A stretch of DNA of 64,000 bases from contig PBLU01000026.1 in the NCBI GenBank assembly GCA_002721875.1, positions 1 through 64,000 of the forward strand, given 5' to 3'. The translations under genes were made by a program, and so were the position numbers. The notes beneath the pieces are model-generated. The model was not told the origin of the DNA. It did not search any database and was given only the letters and a program-made list of their open reading frames with translations. The stretch is from Chloroflexota bacterium (GTDB lineage Bacteria; Chloroflexota; Dehalococcoidia; UBA1151; TMED-70). This document shows positions 27,764-36,898 of the stretch, in pieces (the first letter of the stretch is position 1; every line of letters begins with the position of its first letter).

Positions 27764-29100
27764 GAATTGCATGTTTGTCTTTAGTTGAAATTTTTCCAGA
27801 TTACGTTTTGGGTGGCTCTCAAAATATACTAAGAAAAATAATAATAGGTTTAAGAAATAGTGGTATTAGAGTTAGATTATTCTCACCAATAAATGATCAA
27901 CCAAAGTCATTTATTAATGATGTAGAAATAGAGAATATATTAAATCTAAGAGGATCATTTCCTAGTCCCTTTGAAATCCCTTTATACGAATTACAAAATC
28001 TATCTAATACAATAGATGAAATAAAAACTTGGGCAGATAGGATCTATTTACATGGAGATGGTTGGTTTATGAGAGAAGAATTTTTTGGTTCAAATATAAT
28101 CAGTGGAATTCATGATCTTGTTTATCAAGAATCATTAACTTCAGTAATCTTTTCAAAATCAAATAAAATAATAGTTCCTTCAAATTATCTAAAACAAACT
28201 ATCAAAGCATCATTAAGTAAAGAAAGATTCAGATCAAAAAATATATCAGTAATAAAGAATTCAATAGATAATTTTTCTAAGGAAAAGCATACTGAAAAGC
28301 ACTTAGATAAAGATAATTTGGTTTTGTTATTTCCTCATAGACCTGATTTAAGAAAAGGTATAAATAATGCACTAAAAATTTCATTAGGATTTGCTCAGAC
28401 AAAAAGATGGAAAAAAGTTATATTAAATGTTCCGAAATTTAATAAATTATTGAATAAAGATGAAAAAAACTCTTCTAATCTTCATTTAGATACTCTTGAA
28501 AAATTCAATCAAAATGGAGGAGAAATCAACTTTCATGATTGGATTCCAATTAATGAAATGAGTCAATATTACAAATCTGGGGATTTAACTCTATGCCCTG
28601 GAAATTTTATTGAATCATTTGGTTTAGTTCCTCTTGAATCATTAGCTAACGGAACACCAGTAATATGTAGTGCTGTTGGTGCTTTTAGAGAATTTTCTAA
28701 CTTTGAAGGAATCAGAATTATTCCTTACGGAGATATTGAGGGATTTGTAAATAAAGGCATAGAATTATTAGAAGAAATAAATGAAATAAAATATGGTTCT
28801 GAAAGAGTTATAAATAGCTATAATTTAGATAATATGATTAGTGAATATATAGAAACTTTTACTAATCCTAATTCAAAATTAAAAGAAGAAATAAATGATT
28901 CTCCTATGAAAGTTGAAACCGTTGATGGTAAATATTTTATGTCTCCTTGGTGCTTTATTTCAAATAATAAAATATATCATGATTATAAAGGTTGGATGAA
29001 TGATTTTGAAAATAAATTTAAATTGCAAAATAAAAAAATTATTTTAGATCATAAGTATATTGAAAAAGCCATCTCAGAAAAAATATTAATTTCTTATTAA
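27760..29100 (+). CDS. GT4-type glycosyltransferase
   Basis: This 446-residue GT-B protein begins MRIACLSLVEIFPDYVLGGSQNIL, with the glycine-rich loop of the acceptor domain. The C-terminal donor domain includes LFPHRPDLRKGI and PGNFIESFGLVPLESLANGTPVICSAVGAF, with the E-x7-E pair. Roughly 70 residues after the transferase core (from about residue 375) form an added C-terminal region of unknown role containing DGKYFMSPWCFIS. The ATG overlaps the upstream flavin reductase stop by four bases. Acceptor and donor are unknown. Confidence 0.86.
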   Translation: MRIACLSLVEIFPDYVLGGSQNILRKIIIGLRNSGIRVRLFSPINDQPKSFINDVEIENILNLRGSFPSPFEIPLYELQNLSNTIDEIKTWADRIYLHGDGWFMREEFFGSNIISGIHDLVYQESLTSVIFSKSNKIIVPSNYLKQTIKASLSKERFRSKNISVIKNSIDNFSKEKHTEKHLDKDNLVLLFPHRPDLRKGINNALKISLGFAQTKRWKKVILNVPKFNKLLNKDEKNSSNLHLDTLEKFNQNGGEINFHDWIPINEMSQYYKSGDLTLCPGNFIESFGLVPLESLANGTPVICSAVGAFREFSNFEGIRIIPYGDIEGFVNKGIELLEEINEIKYGSERVINSYNLDNMISEYIETFTNPNSKLKEEINDSPMKVETVDGKYFMSPWCFISNNKIYHDYKGWMNDFENKFKLQNKKIILDHKYIEKAISEKILISY

Positions 29101-29166
29101 TTTATAGGCAAAATTTTCCTTTATTGTGTACAATTAAATTTTGTATAAACAAATTTAGATTATTAC

Positions 29167-29511
29167 ATGGATTACGCAATTATAAAAACAGGTGGTAAGC
29201 AGTATCGAGTTAGAAAAGGAGATTTTCTAACAGTTGAAAAGCTTGAAGGTAATTCTGGTGATGAAGTCTCATTCAATGAAGTACTTCTAACATCTCTTAA
29301 AGGTGAACTTAGTGTAGGTGAACCTATTGTTTCAGGAGCAGTAGTAAAAGCTAAAATTGAGGATCAAATTAAGGGCCAAAAAGTTATATCATTACGATAT
29401 AAAAATAAGACAAGGCATAGAGTAAAGACTGGTCATAGGCAAAAATTAACTAATGTGATCATTCAGAGTATTTCTGTAAAGAAACCAAGGAGTAAATCTA
29501 ATGGCTCATAA
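29167..29511 (+). CDS. rplU: 50S ribosomal protein L21
   Basis: This 114-residue protein begins [19 protein letters not shown] and has the conserved [22 protein letters not shown] region that contacts 23S rRNA. A basic tail of about ten residues extends beyond the usual 103 residues. It overlaps rpmA by 11 bases, so the two ribosomal proteins are made together, as in most bacteria. The upstream 66 bases probably hold a promoter, but I could not assign its boxes. Confidence 0.96.
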   Translation: MDYAIIKTGGKQYRVRKGDFLTVEKLEGNSGDEVSFNEVLLTSLKGELSVGEPIVSGAVVKAKIEDQIKGQKVISLRYKNKTRHRVKTGHRQKLTNVIIQSISVKKPRSKSNGS

Positions 29512-29767
29512 AAAAGGTGGTGGAACAAGTAGAAATGGTAGAGATAGCGCAGGTAAAAGACTTGGAGTAAAAACTTTCGGAGGAAAGTTTGTCACTGCTG
29601 GATCTATAATTGTTAGGCAAAGAGGAACCAGATTTGTTCCAGGAGAAAATGTAGGAATAGGTAGGGATCATACTCTTTTTTCTAAAGTTGATGGAGTCGT
29701 TTCTTTTGATTGGGCTTCCAAAGTTAAAAGAAGAGTAAATGTATTGATCGAAAGTGTAAAAAAATAA
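29501..29767 (+). CDS. rpmA: 50S ribosomal protein L27
   Basis: This 88-residue protein starts [16 protein letters not shown], the N-terminal arm that reaches the peptidyl-transferase centre, followed by [18 protein letters not shown] and [10 protein letters not shown]. There is no cleaved leader of the Firmicutes type. It follows rplU with an 11-base overlap and its TAA overlaps the rpmE ATG by one base. Confidence 0.97.
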   Translation: MAHKKGGGTSRNGRDSAGKRLGVKTFGGKFVTAGSIIVRQRGTRFVPGENVGIGRDHTLFSKVDGVVSFDWASKVKRRVNVLIESVKK

Positions 29768-29973
29768 TGAAAAAAGAAATACATCCTAAATTATTTGAAG
29801 CTGAAGTTCATTGTATGTGTGGAACGAGTAATGTATGGAAAACAATATCAACTAAGGAAAGAATTTCAGTTGAAATTTGTAGTCAATGTCATCCTGCTTG
29901 GACTGGAGAACAACGAATTGTTGACACAGAGGGTCGAGTAGAAAGAATGAATAGAAGATATAACTTAAAATAA
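29767..29973 (+). CDS. rpmE: 50S ribosomal protein L31 (zinc-binding type)
   Basis: This 68-residue protein has the C+ form cysteines in HCMCG and ICSQCHPAWTG, which bind zinc, and the conserved start MKKEIHPK. Zinc-containing L31 serves as a zinc reservoir in several bacteria. Position directly after rpmA forms an rplU-rpmA-rpmE unit. Confidence 0.96.
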   Translation: MKKEIHPKLFEAEVHCMCGTSNVWKTISTKERISVEICSQCHPAWTGEQRIVDTEGRVERMNRRYNLK

Positions 29974-29982
29974 CTCCATCGG

Positions 29983-30867
29983 ATGAAAAAGCATTTCTAT
30001 GGTGGTCAAGCTGTTATTGAAGGAGTTATGATTCGTGGTCAAAAAAATTGTGTAGTAGCTGTCAGAAATCCTGAAAAAAATATAGTTATAAAGCAAATAA
30101 AAATTCCTTCATTTTCTAAAGCAATATATAAAAAGATCCCATTCATAAGAGGGGTAATAATACTTCTAGAAATGATGGTTATAGGATATAGATCACTAAC
30201 AAAGTCTTCTGAGATTGTTGAAGAAAACCAAAATCTAAATATTTCAACTATTGAGAAATTATTTTCTTATCTATTCAGTTCTGCTTTCTTGATAATCGTA
30301 TTATCTTTTTTCTTTTTAGTACCCCTTTTCTTATCTGATAGATTTGTTTTTATAGAAGATAACTTTGTCTTAAATAATATTTTAGAAGGAATAATTAGAC
30401 TTATATTCTTTATACTTTATATTTATCTTATAAGTCTAAATAAGGATATCAAAAGGGTCTTTGCTTATCATGGAGCTGAACATAAAACAATTGCTGCTTA
30501 TGAGGATAATATTGACACTAATTTAGATAATATAGAAAAGATTCAACTTTATGCTAAAGAGCATCCAAGATGTGGAACCAGCTTTATTATGACTGTTATT
30601 CTTGTTTCTATAATACTTCATGTTTTTATTCCAAGAGAACCTCTTTTATTGTTATACCTCTCAAGAATTTTTTTATTTCCTATAATTGCAGGTCTTTCAT
30701 ATGAATTGATAAGGCTGTCAAGTGTAACTTCAGATAATATTATGTCTAAACTTTTATCTTTACCAAATATTTGGATGCAAAAGTTAACTACTGCTGAACC
30801 AGAAGATGAAATGGTTGAAGTTGCATTAGCTGCAATAAATGAATCTATTAGATTAGATGCTAAATAA
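29983..30867 (+). CDS. DUF1385-family membrane protein
   Basis: This 294-residue protein has the family start YGGQAVIEGVMIRGQKN, four or more membrane segments in the region 93-240, and the conserved cytoplasmic or loop motifs YHGAEHKTIAAYE and HPRCGTSFI. In many Firmicutes and Chloroflexota it is encoded after rpmE and before prfA/prmC; here prfA is absent. The function is not established, though the conserved His, Glu, Cys residues suggest an enzymatic membrane site. It begins nine bases after rpmE. Confidence 0.9.
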   Translation: MKKHFYGGQAVIEGVMIRGQKNCVVAVRNPEKNIVIKQIKIPSFSKAIYKKIPFIRGVIILLEMMVIGYRSLTKSSEIVEENQNLNISTIEKLFSYLFSSAFLIIVLSFFFLVPLFLSDRFVFIEDNFVLNNILEGIIRLIFFILYIYLISLNKDIKRVFAYHGAEHKTIAAYEDNIDTNLDNIEKIQLYAKEHPRCGTSFIMTVILVSIILHVFIPREPLLLLYLSRIFLFPIIAGLSYELIRLSSVTSDNIMSKLLSLPNIWMQKLTTAEPEDEMVEVALAAINESIRLDAK

Positions 30868-30871
30868 ATTA

Positions 30872-31477
30872 TTATGGTTTATTATGTCTGTTACTAAGCT
30901 CTTTGATTACTTCTTCTAACTTTATATTTTCGTTGGCTAATAGTACAAGTAAGTGATACAAGAGATCAGCTGATTCATAAATTATATCTTCTTTTTTTTC
31001 AGCTAATGAAGCAATTATTACTTCAGAAGCTTCTTCTCCTATTTTTTTAGTAATTCGATTTAGTCCTTGATCAAAAAGTTTAGTCGTGTAAGAATTTTCA
31101 GGCATTTCTTCTTTTCTTTGCATTATAAGGCTTTCTAATTGTTCTAGGGTAAAATCATAATTTTCATCAATATTACTTTCAGTTTCAAAACAGGAATTAG
31201 CAAGAGTATGGCAAGTTGGACCCTCAGGATTAGCTAGAATTAATATAGAATCACCATCACAATCTATTAGAATTTTTTTTACTCTAAGGTAGTTTTTTGA
31301 TGACTCCCCTTTTTCCCAAAGTCTATTTCTTGACCTTGAAAAAAACCAAACATTATTAGTCTGTGTTGTTTTTTCATATGCTTCGTTATTCATATATCCA
31401 AGCATCAAAATTTTTTTATTCTTAAAATTTTGTACTATAACGGGTAATAATTCTGATTTTTCAAAATTCGGTTTCAT
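30872..31477 (-). CDS. hisIE: Bifunctional phosphoribosyl-AMP cyclohydrolase / phosphoribosyl-ATP pyrophosphatase
   Basis: This 201-residue protein fuses two histidine-pathway steps. Residues about 1-110 are HisI, with MLGYMNNEAYEKT, SRSRNRLWEKGE and the metal sites DCDGD and GPTCHT. Residues about 112-200 are HisE, with NRITKKIGEEASEVIIAS and SADLLYHLLVLLA. Such fusions are common. It is last in a minus-strand his group and overlaps the HAD gene by four bases; it ends four bases from the convergent DUF1385 gene. Confidence 0.95.
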   Translation of the reverse strand: MKPNFEKSELLPVIVQNFKNKKILMLGYMNNEAYEKTTQTNNVWFFSRSRNRLWEKGESSKNYLRVKKILIDCDGDSILILANPEGPTCHTLANSCFETESNIDENYDFTLEQLESLIMQRKEEMPENSYTTKLFDQGLNRITKKIGEEASEVIIASLAEKKEDIIYESADLLYHLLVLLANENIKLEEVIKELSNRHNKP

Positions 31478-32196
31478 ATAGTCTTTATTTTTAAGTATAG
31501 TTGTTTGAGATTAGAAATTTGAATGTAGTTATCAAATTCTTTAATCTCATTATATACCCTTCTATTTATCAAAAAAGGTTGCATCCCTACAGAACTTGAT
31601 CCTTGAATATCATCAAATTCTTTATCTCCAATGTACCAACATTCTTTAGGGTCTAGCTTGTTTTGACGAATAAATTTTTTGAAAATATTAGGATTCGGTT
31701 TGTAACAATTAGCATTTTCTGAAGATAGAATATAGTCAAAAGATACACATAGTTTGTCTAAAACAGGTAATAAAAAGTCATTATCAGCATTAGAAATAAC
31801 ACCAATTTTGTGATTACTTTTTAATTTATTAAGAATTTCTATAGAATCCTCATAAGGTTCATTCTGAGCCATACTTTGTATACAAAGTTTGGCACATTCT
31901 TCTGAATTACCATTTATTTTCAATTCACTAAAAACAATATTAAAGCAGTCACTCCATGCTTTTTCATAAGTCTTGAAAGCAGGACTATCTTCAATTTTTT
32001 TCATATTAGTTCTAACTTTTCTAAAAGTTATCTCATATTTTTTCCATAAATTCCAGAAATCGTTTGCATCAAGATCCCAATTATTTTTAGCTATAATTTT
32101 CTTGAATAATTGTTTCCACCTTAATATGTCATTTTCAATAATAGTCTCAAAGCAATCAAATAATAATACTTTTGGATAAGAAAGGTTTTTTCTCAT
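31474..32196 (-). CDS. HAD-family phosphatase embedded in the his operon
   Basis: This 240-residue HAD subfamily IA protein has motif I at LLFDCFETI (nucleophile D14), a helical cap of about 80 residues, motif II at GVISNAD, the motif III Lys in YKPNPNIF and motif IV at GDKEFDDIQG. The second Asp of DxD is replaced by Phe (DCFET), as in haloacid-dehalogenase-type members. It overlaps hisF and hisIE by four bases on each side. No standard histidinol-phosphatase is in the window, so this is a candidate for that step by position; epoxide, haloacid or nucleotide hydrolysis are alternatives. Confidence 0.82.
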   Translation of the reverse strand: MRKNLSYPKVLLFDCFETIIENDILRWKQLFKKIIAKNNWDLDANDFWNLWKKYEITFRKVRTNMKKIEDSPAFKTYEKAWSDCFNIVFSELKINGNSEECAKLCIQSMAQNEPYEDSIEILNKLKSNHKIGVISNADNDFLLPVLDKLCVSFDYILSSENANCYKPNPNIFKKFIRQNKLDPKECWYIGDKEFDDIQGSSSVGMQPFLINRRVYNEIKEFDNYIQISNLKQLYLKIKTI

Positions 32197-32948
32197 AGTC
32201 TTATAGATATCCCATTTTCTTGAAGAAAACTTTTAGCTTCCTTAATTGAATATTTCCCAAAATGAAAGATGCTGGCAGCTAAAACAGCATCTGATTTTCC
32301 TAGAATAAGCGCATCTAACAAATGATCTAAATTGCCAGCACCTCCTGAAGCAATTACTGGTATACTTACCAATTCATTAACCTGTTGTAGTAATTGATTA
32401 TCATAGCCAGTGTTTGAACCATCTTTATCCATACTTGTAAGAAGAATTTCTCCAGCTCCTCTATCTTCTACTTCTCTAACCCAATCAAGAGCATCTAATT
32501 CTGTTATATTTCGTCCACCGTGAGTATGTACAATCCAATTATCATCAATTTTCTTTACATCAATAGCACTAACAACACACTGAGATCCGAACTCATCTGA
32601 GCACCTGTTGATTACTGAAGGATTATTTATAGCAGTTGTGTTAATAGAAACTTTATCTGCGCCAGCTTCAAGCATTTGTTTCATATCATCAGCCCCTTGG
32701 ATGCCACCACCTACTGTTAACGGTATAAATACCAATGATGAAACTTTCTTAACTACATCAATCATAGTTTTTCTTCCTTCGTAAGTAGCAGTAATATCTA
32801 AAAATATAAGTTCATCAGCACCTTCTGAGTCATAAAACTTTGCTAACTCTGAAGGGTCACCAGCATCTCTTATATTTATAAAGTTAATACCTTTTACGAC
32901 TCTACCCTGATCAATATCAAGGCATGGAATTATTCTTTTAGTTAACAT
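32193..32948 (-). CDS. hisF: Imidazole glycerol phosphate synthase, cyclase subunit
   Basis: This 251-residue TIM-barrel enzyme, with HisH, makes imidazole glycerol phosphate and AICAR from PRFAR. Catalytic Asp residues lie in IIPCLDIDQGRVVKG (D11) and ILLTSMDKDGSNTGYD near residue 130. Phosphate-binding loops TVGGGI and ASGGAG are present. It lies three bases after hisA on the minus strand. Confidence 0.96.
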   Translation of the reverse strand: MLTKRIIPCLDIDQGRVVKGINFINIRDAGDPSELAKFYDSEGADELIFLDITATYEGRKTMIDVVKKVSSLVFIPLTVGGGIQGADDMKQMLEAGADKVSINTTAINNPSVINRCSDEFGSQCVVSAIDVKKIDDNWIVHTHGGRNITELDALDWVREVEDRGAGEILLTSMDKDGSNTGYDNQLLQQVNELVSIPVIASGGAGNLDHLLDALILGKSDAVLAASIFHFGKYSIKEAKSFLQENGISIRL

Positions 32949-32951
32949 ATA

Positions 32952-33662
32952 TTATAGTTTTTCTAATGCTTCTTTTAAATTTATATTTTTTTTATAAATA
33001 GACATCCCTAAAATAGCTCCATCAATATTAAGATTCTTAAGTTGAATTAAATCTTCCAATGATGAAATACCTCCAGCTATAGTCAACTCTGTATTACAAA
33101 AATTTCTAAATTTAGATATATAATCAAAATTTGGATGAGAAAGAGTTCCGTCTTTTTCAATATCCGTATAAATAAAAGATTCACATCCTTCTTTTTGAAA
33201 ATCTTCCACTATATTTTTTATACTTAAGTTTGAATTACCCATCCATCCTTTTGTTTTAACTTTTCCTTTCAAAGCATCTATGCTTATAGTAATAGATTTC
33301 CCAAAGCTATTAATGGATTTTATAACTTCTTTTTTATTTTCAAATGCAGCTGTTCCAAAAATTATTTTTGAAACACCTAAATTTAAGTATGAAAATGCTT
33401 TTTCATAAGTTCTTATTCCTCCACCAACTTGGATTATGAGATTAGTCTTACTTAATATTTTTGCAATTATATCCATAATTTTTGTTTCACCATTTTTAGC
33501 GCCATCTAGATCAATAATATGAATATATTTACTACCTAATTCTTCAAATTTTCTTGCTACATTAAAAGGATCCTCATCAAATATTATTTCATTATCATAA
33601 TTTCCTTTTATTAATCTTACGCATTTCCCATCTTTAATATCTAACGCTGGAAGTATTTTCAT
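32952..33662 (-). CDS. hisA: ProFAR isomerase
   Basis: This 236-residue TIM-barrel enzyme performs the Amadori isomerisation of ProFAR to PRFAR in histidine synthesis. The catalytic Asp pair is seen in ILPALDIKDGKCVRL (D8) and in YTDIEKDGTLSHPN near residue 130; QVGGGIRTYE and IAGGISSLED are phosphate loops. The PriA variant of Actinobacteria, which also does the TrpF reaction, cannot be excluded from sequence alone. One base separates it from hisH. Confidence 0.95.
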   Translation of the reverse strand: MKILPALDIKDGKCVRLIKGNYDNEIIFDEDPFNVARKFEELGSKYIHIIDLDGAKNGETKIMDIIAKILSKTNLIIQVGGGIRTYEKAFSYLNLGVSKIIFGTAAFENKKEVIKSINSFGKSITISIDALKGKVKTKGWMGNSNLSIKNIVEDFQKEGCESFIYTDIEKDGTLSHPNFDYISKFRNFCNTELTIAGGISSLEDLIQLKNLNIDGAILGMSIYKKNINLKEALEKL

Positions 33663-33663
33663 A

Positions 33664-34293
33664 TTAATTCCGATCTACAATATTTATAAAATTTTCATAG
33701 ATTTTTAGACCATCTTGTGAACTTTTTTCAGGATGAAATTGTACTGCATAGAGGTTATTTTTTTTCAAAGACACACACATTTCTATTGAGTAAGTAGTAT
33801 TACCTGTTACTATTTTAGATTCCTTTGGATCACAGTAATATGAGTGAACGAAATAAAAATTAGAATTATTTGCTATTCCGTCAAAAATATCCGTTTTTTC
33901 GATTATTTCTAATTGATTCCAACCCATATGAGGAACCTTAAAGTTTTGCTGTTCTTTTTTTTGAGGAATATTTTTTACTGAACCTTTTAATATTCCAAGT
34001 CCTGGCATAATACCTTCAGCGGAACGTTCAAACAAAATTTGCATTCCTACACATATACATAATATGGGTTTTCCTGATGTATAAAAATCTAGAATAGTCC
34101 TTTCTAAATTAAGCTCTTTTATATTATTTAGAACAGTATCAGTTGTACTAACTCCTGGAATAATTAATCCTTTACTTTTTGAGATTATTTTTTCATTAGA
34201 AGTAATTACATTATTAGGGTTAAATTTATCAACAGCTTTCTTAACGCTATGAAAGTTTGCAGATTTTGTATCTAATATTGATATGTCTGACAT
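33664..34293 (-). CDS. hisH: Imidazole glycerol phosphate synthase, glutamine amidotransferase subunit
   Basis: This 209-residue class I glutamine amidotransferase delivers ammonia to HisF. The nucleophile is in PILCICVGMQILFE, and the His-Glu pair in AVQFHPEKSS. The N-terminus SILDTKSANFHSVKKA is typical apart from Lys-Ser where Gly-Gly or Gly-Met often occurs. Three bases separate it from the PduO-type gene upstream. Confidence 0.95.
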   Translation of the reverse strand: MSDISILDTKSANFHSVKKAVDKFNPNNVITSNEKIISKSKGLIIPGVSTTDTVLNNIKELNLERTILDFYTSGKPILCICVGMQILFERSAEGIMPGLGILKGSVKNIPQKKEQQNFKVPHMGWNQLEIIEKTDIFDGIANNSNFYFVHSYYCDPKESKIVTGNTTYSIEMCVSLKKNNLYAVQFHPEKSSQDGLKIYENFINIVDRN

Positions 34294-34296
34294 TAT

Positions 34297-34857
34297 TTAT
34301 TCCGTTGCTCTTAGATATTCGCTATCTCTATCAATATATCTAGCTATGATAAATAGCAAATCACTTAATCTATTTAGGTAAATAAGTATATTTTTATTAT
34401 TTAATAATTTTAAGTCCTTAACTTTGACACAAAGTCTTTCAGATTTTCTACAAGAAGTTCTAGCTATATCTATAAAGGATGATAATAAGCTGCCTCCAGG
34501 AAGTACAAAATAATTTATTTTAGGAGTTATCGATTGATATTTATCAATAATTTGTTCAATTTCTAATATCATTTCTTCCGTTAGATAATTATATTTTTTC
34601 TTTAATTCATCATACTTTTCAGTTGGGCAGGCAATTTCAGAAGATATTATAAAAAGTTTTCTTTGTAACTTAATTATTATTTCTGAAATTTCTTTATCTT
34701 TATTTTCTGATGATAATGAGTAAGCTGCACCTAAGTTAGAAATACATTCATCAATTGCTCCATAGCATTCAACTCTTGCATCAAGTTTCGAAACTTTTTT
34801 ACCGAATAATAAAAAAGTTTCTCCGTTATCTCCGTTTTTTGTATATAGTCTAGCCAA
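34297..34857 (-). CDS. PduO-type cob(I)alamin adenosyltransferase
   Basis: This 186-residue protein matches the PduO/EutT-like ATP:cob(I)alamin adenosyltransferase family: RLYTKNGDNGETFLLFGKKVSK near the start (ATP loop), a central helical region, RTSCRKSERLCVK and LIYLNRLSDLLFIIARY. It would produce adenosylcobalamin for B12-dependent mutases or reductases. It probably heads the his transcript, which is an unusual partnership. It starts with TTG and has only a weak ribosome binding site. Confidence 0.9.
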   Translation of the reverse strand: MARLYTKNGDNGETFLLFGKKVSKLDARVECYGAIDECISNLGAAYSLSSENKDKEISEIIIKLQRKLFIISSEIACPTEKYDELKKKYNYLTEEMILEIEQIIDKYQSITPKINYFVLPGGSLLSSFIDIARTSCRKSERLCVKVKDLKLLNNKNILIYLNRLSDLLFIIARYIDRDSEYLRATE

Positions 34858-34957
34858 ATCTTTTTTTTTATGTTTTTTTTTATATAATAAATATTACATT
34901 GATTTTATAATCATGACATTATTCCTACATAGTAATTATTAAAAAAGCTCTATAAAT

Positions 34958-35305
34958 ATGACTAGTAAAATTCCACTAAATACAATAAAGATTTCTGAAA
35001 AGGCTTCTCAGAAGGTCAAAGAGTTTGCTGCTAGAGATTCATTGAAAAAATTTGGTTTGAAAGTAGCAGTCAGAGCAGGTGGGTGCTCAGGGCTTGAGTA
35101 TGTACTTGATATAGTTGATGGTCCAGATGAAAATGATAAAGTAATAAATCAAAATGGACTAGAAGTCTATATTCCTAAGAAAGCATATGTTTTTTTAGCT
35201 GGAACATTCCTTGACTATACAGATGGGCTTAATGGAAAAGGATTTGAGTTTGTAAATCCCAATGCAAAATCATCGTGTGGTTGTGGAGACTCTTTTTCTG
35301 TCTAA
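34958..35305 (+). CDS. erpA: Iron-sulfur cluster insertion protein (ErpA/IscA family)
   Basis: This 115-residue A-type carrier has the three cluster-binding cysteines in AGGCSGLEYVLDI and SSCGCGDSFSV. It would deliver [2Fe-2S] or [4Fe-4S] clusters to apo-proteins. One base separates its stop from the likely start of ygfZ, another iron-sulfur maturation gene, which strengthens both calls. It is divergent from the PduO gene. Confidence 0.93.
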   Translation: MTSKIPLNTIKISEKASQKVKEFAARDSLKKFGLKVAVRAGGCSGLEYVLDIVDGPDENDKVINQNGLEVYIPKKAYVFLAGTFLDYTDGLNGKGFEFVNPNAKSSCGCGDSFSV

Positions 35306-35306
35306 A

Positions 35307-36149
35307 ATGAAAAGTCTTAAGAACCTAATTTCTCGGCTTAATTACCCACTTTGTAATATTTTATCAGGAGTTGATTCGTATAAATTAAGTGGAATAGATG
35401 CAATTTCTTTTTTGGATAGAATATCAACAAATAAAATTGAAAATAACTTAAAGAATAAGTCTTCTAAAACAATACTAACCAATAATAAAGGTTCAATAAT
35501 TGACATACTAAATTATAAAGTCTTAGATGAGAAAAATATTTTATTTACCCTCGAGTCTAATAATTCAAAAACTATTGAATACTTAAAAAGCTTAATAATA
35601 TTAGAAGATGTAGAAATTATTAAGAATAGAATTCTTTCAAAGGTTTCTATTTATTCTAAAGATAAATTATCTGATGATTTAAATTTTTCTTCATATGATT
35701 TTTTTTATCAAGAAGTTTTAGAATCCTTATACATGTATGAAATATATGTAGAAAAAAAATTGCATGAATCAATGTTATCTAAATTTCAAATTATAGATAT
35801 AAATAAGAAACAATTAATAGACATACATAATAATAAATTTGAATTTGATCCTAAATTAGAAAAAATTAACCCTTTAGAAACAGGACTTGATGATTATGTT
35901 TCTTTCAACAAAGGTTGTTATGTTGGTCAAGAAGTTATAGCACGTCTTCATAACTACCAAAAAGTATCAAGAAGTATAACTAAATTCTACTCAAATCATA
36001 AATTATCTATTAATACTATTCTTAAAACTAAAAATAATATTTCTGCCAAAATTATAAGTATAGTTAAAGAAGATAAAAGCTATATTGGACTTTGTTTAGT
36101 GAAAAAAAAAGATATAGATAGTGTGTCAGAAGACTATATTTTGATTTAA
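35307..36149 (+). CDS. ygfZ: YgfZ/GcvT-like folate-binding protein
   Basis: This 280-residue protein carries the family hallmark KGCYVGQEVIARLHNY at about residues 208-223 and SKTILTNNKGSIIDI near the N-terminus, where GcvT-like proteins bind folate. YgfZ acts with A-type carriers in maturing [4Fe-4S] enzymes such as MiaB. An upstream in-frame extension to 35262 overlaps erpA, but the ATG at 35307, one base after the erpA stop, matches the normal N-terminus and is preferred. It is convergent with fabL. Confidence 0.88.
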   Translation: MKSLKNLISRLNYPLCNILSGVDSYKLSGIDAISFLDRISTNKIENNLKNKSSKTILTNNKGSIIDILNYKVLDEKNILFTLESNNSKTIEYLKSLIILEDVEIIKNRILSKVSIYSKDKLSDDLNFSSYDFFYQEVLESLYMYEIYVEKKLHESMLSKFQIIDINKKQLIDIHNNKFEFDPKLEKINPLETGLDDYVSFNKGCYVGQEVIARLHNYQKVSRSITKFYSNHKLSINTILKTKNNISAKIISIVKEDKSYIGLCLVKKKDIDSVSEDYILI

Positions 36150-36898
36150 CGAAGAAGAAGCGTGTCTCCTCCATCAACAAGGATATTTTGTCCTACAATC
36201 ATATCACCTGCTTCAGAGCATAGAGATATAACAACTTTTGCTACATCATTTGTTAGAAGTTTTCTCTGTTTAGGATTTTTCCTGTTTAAAATTTTATTAA
36301 TTTCCTCTTGATTAGGGAAATATTTTATTGCATCAGTATCTAAAAGAGAGGCAGAAATAGAATTTACACTAATATCTTTAGAGGCTAAATCATATGCCAG
36401 ATATCTTGTAACTGATTCTAGAGCTGCTTTTGAGACACCAATAGAAAAATAATTATTTAATACTTTAGTTGAACCAGGAGAGCTAATATTTATAATTTTA
36501 CCTTTTTTATTAATATTAGAATAAAGATTTCTTGATAATATCCAAGGACCTTTTACATTGACTTGCATAGTCCAATCCCAGTGTTTTTCTGTAGTATCAA
36601 TGGAGTTCTTCATAACTCCTGAAGCTGCATTATTAATTAAATAATCAAACTTTATATTCTCCTTAATTATAATTTCAGAAAAATCTTCAATATTTTTAGA
36701 ACTCAACAAATTTAGTTTGAAATATTTTACAGTTACTCCAAATTTTTCAATTTCTATCTTAAGTTTTTTTGATTCACTAATACTTCTAGAATAAGTAAAA
36801 ATTACATTACAACCATTTTTTGCAAATTCTAAGCATAGCTCTTTACCCAAACCTCTAGTTCCGCCTGTAATTAATACAGTTTTATTTTTTAATATCAT
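36146..36898 (-). CDS. fabL: FabL-like enoyl-ACP reductase (SDR family)
   Basis: This 250-residue SDR protein begins with the NADP loop ITGGTRGLGKEL. The active site has Y-x6-K (YFSIGVSK), the enoyl-reductase spacing rather than the Y-x3-K of ketoreductases. It closely follows Bacillus subtilis FabL in INNAASGV, HWDWTMQVN and the C-terminal ADMI-GQ-ILVDGG. It should reduce trans-2-enoyl-ACP with NADPH in fatty acid elongation. It overlaps fabG by four bases and is the last gene of the long minus-strand unit. Confidence 0.85.
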   Translation of the reverse strand: MILKNKTVLITGGTRGLGKELCLEFAKNGCNVIFTYSRSISESKKLKIEIEKFGVTVKYFKLNLLSSKNIEDFSEIIIKENIKFDYLINNAASGVMKNSIDTTEKHWDWTMQVNVKGPWILSRNLYSNINKKGKIINISSPGSTKVLNNYFSIGVSKAALESVTRYLAYDLASKDISVNSISASLLDTDAIKYFPNQEEINKILNRKNPKQRKLLTNDVAKVVISLCSEAGDMIVGQNILVDGGDTLLLR

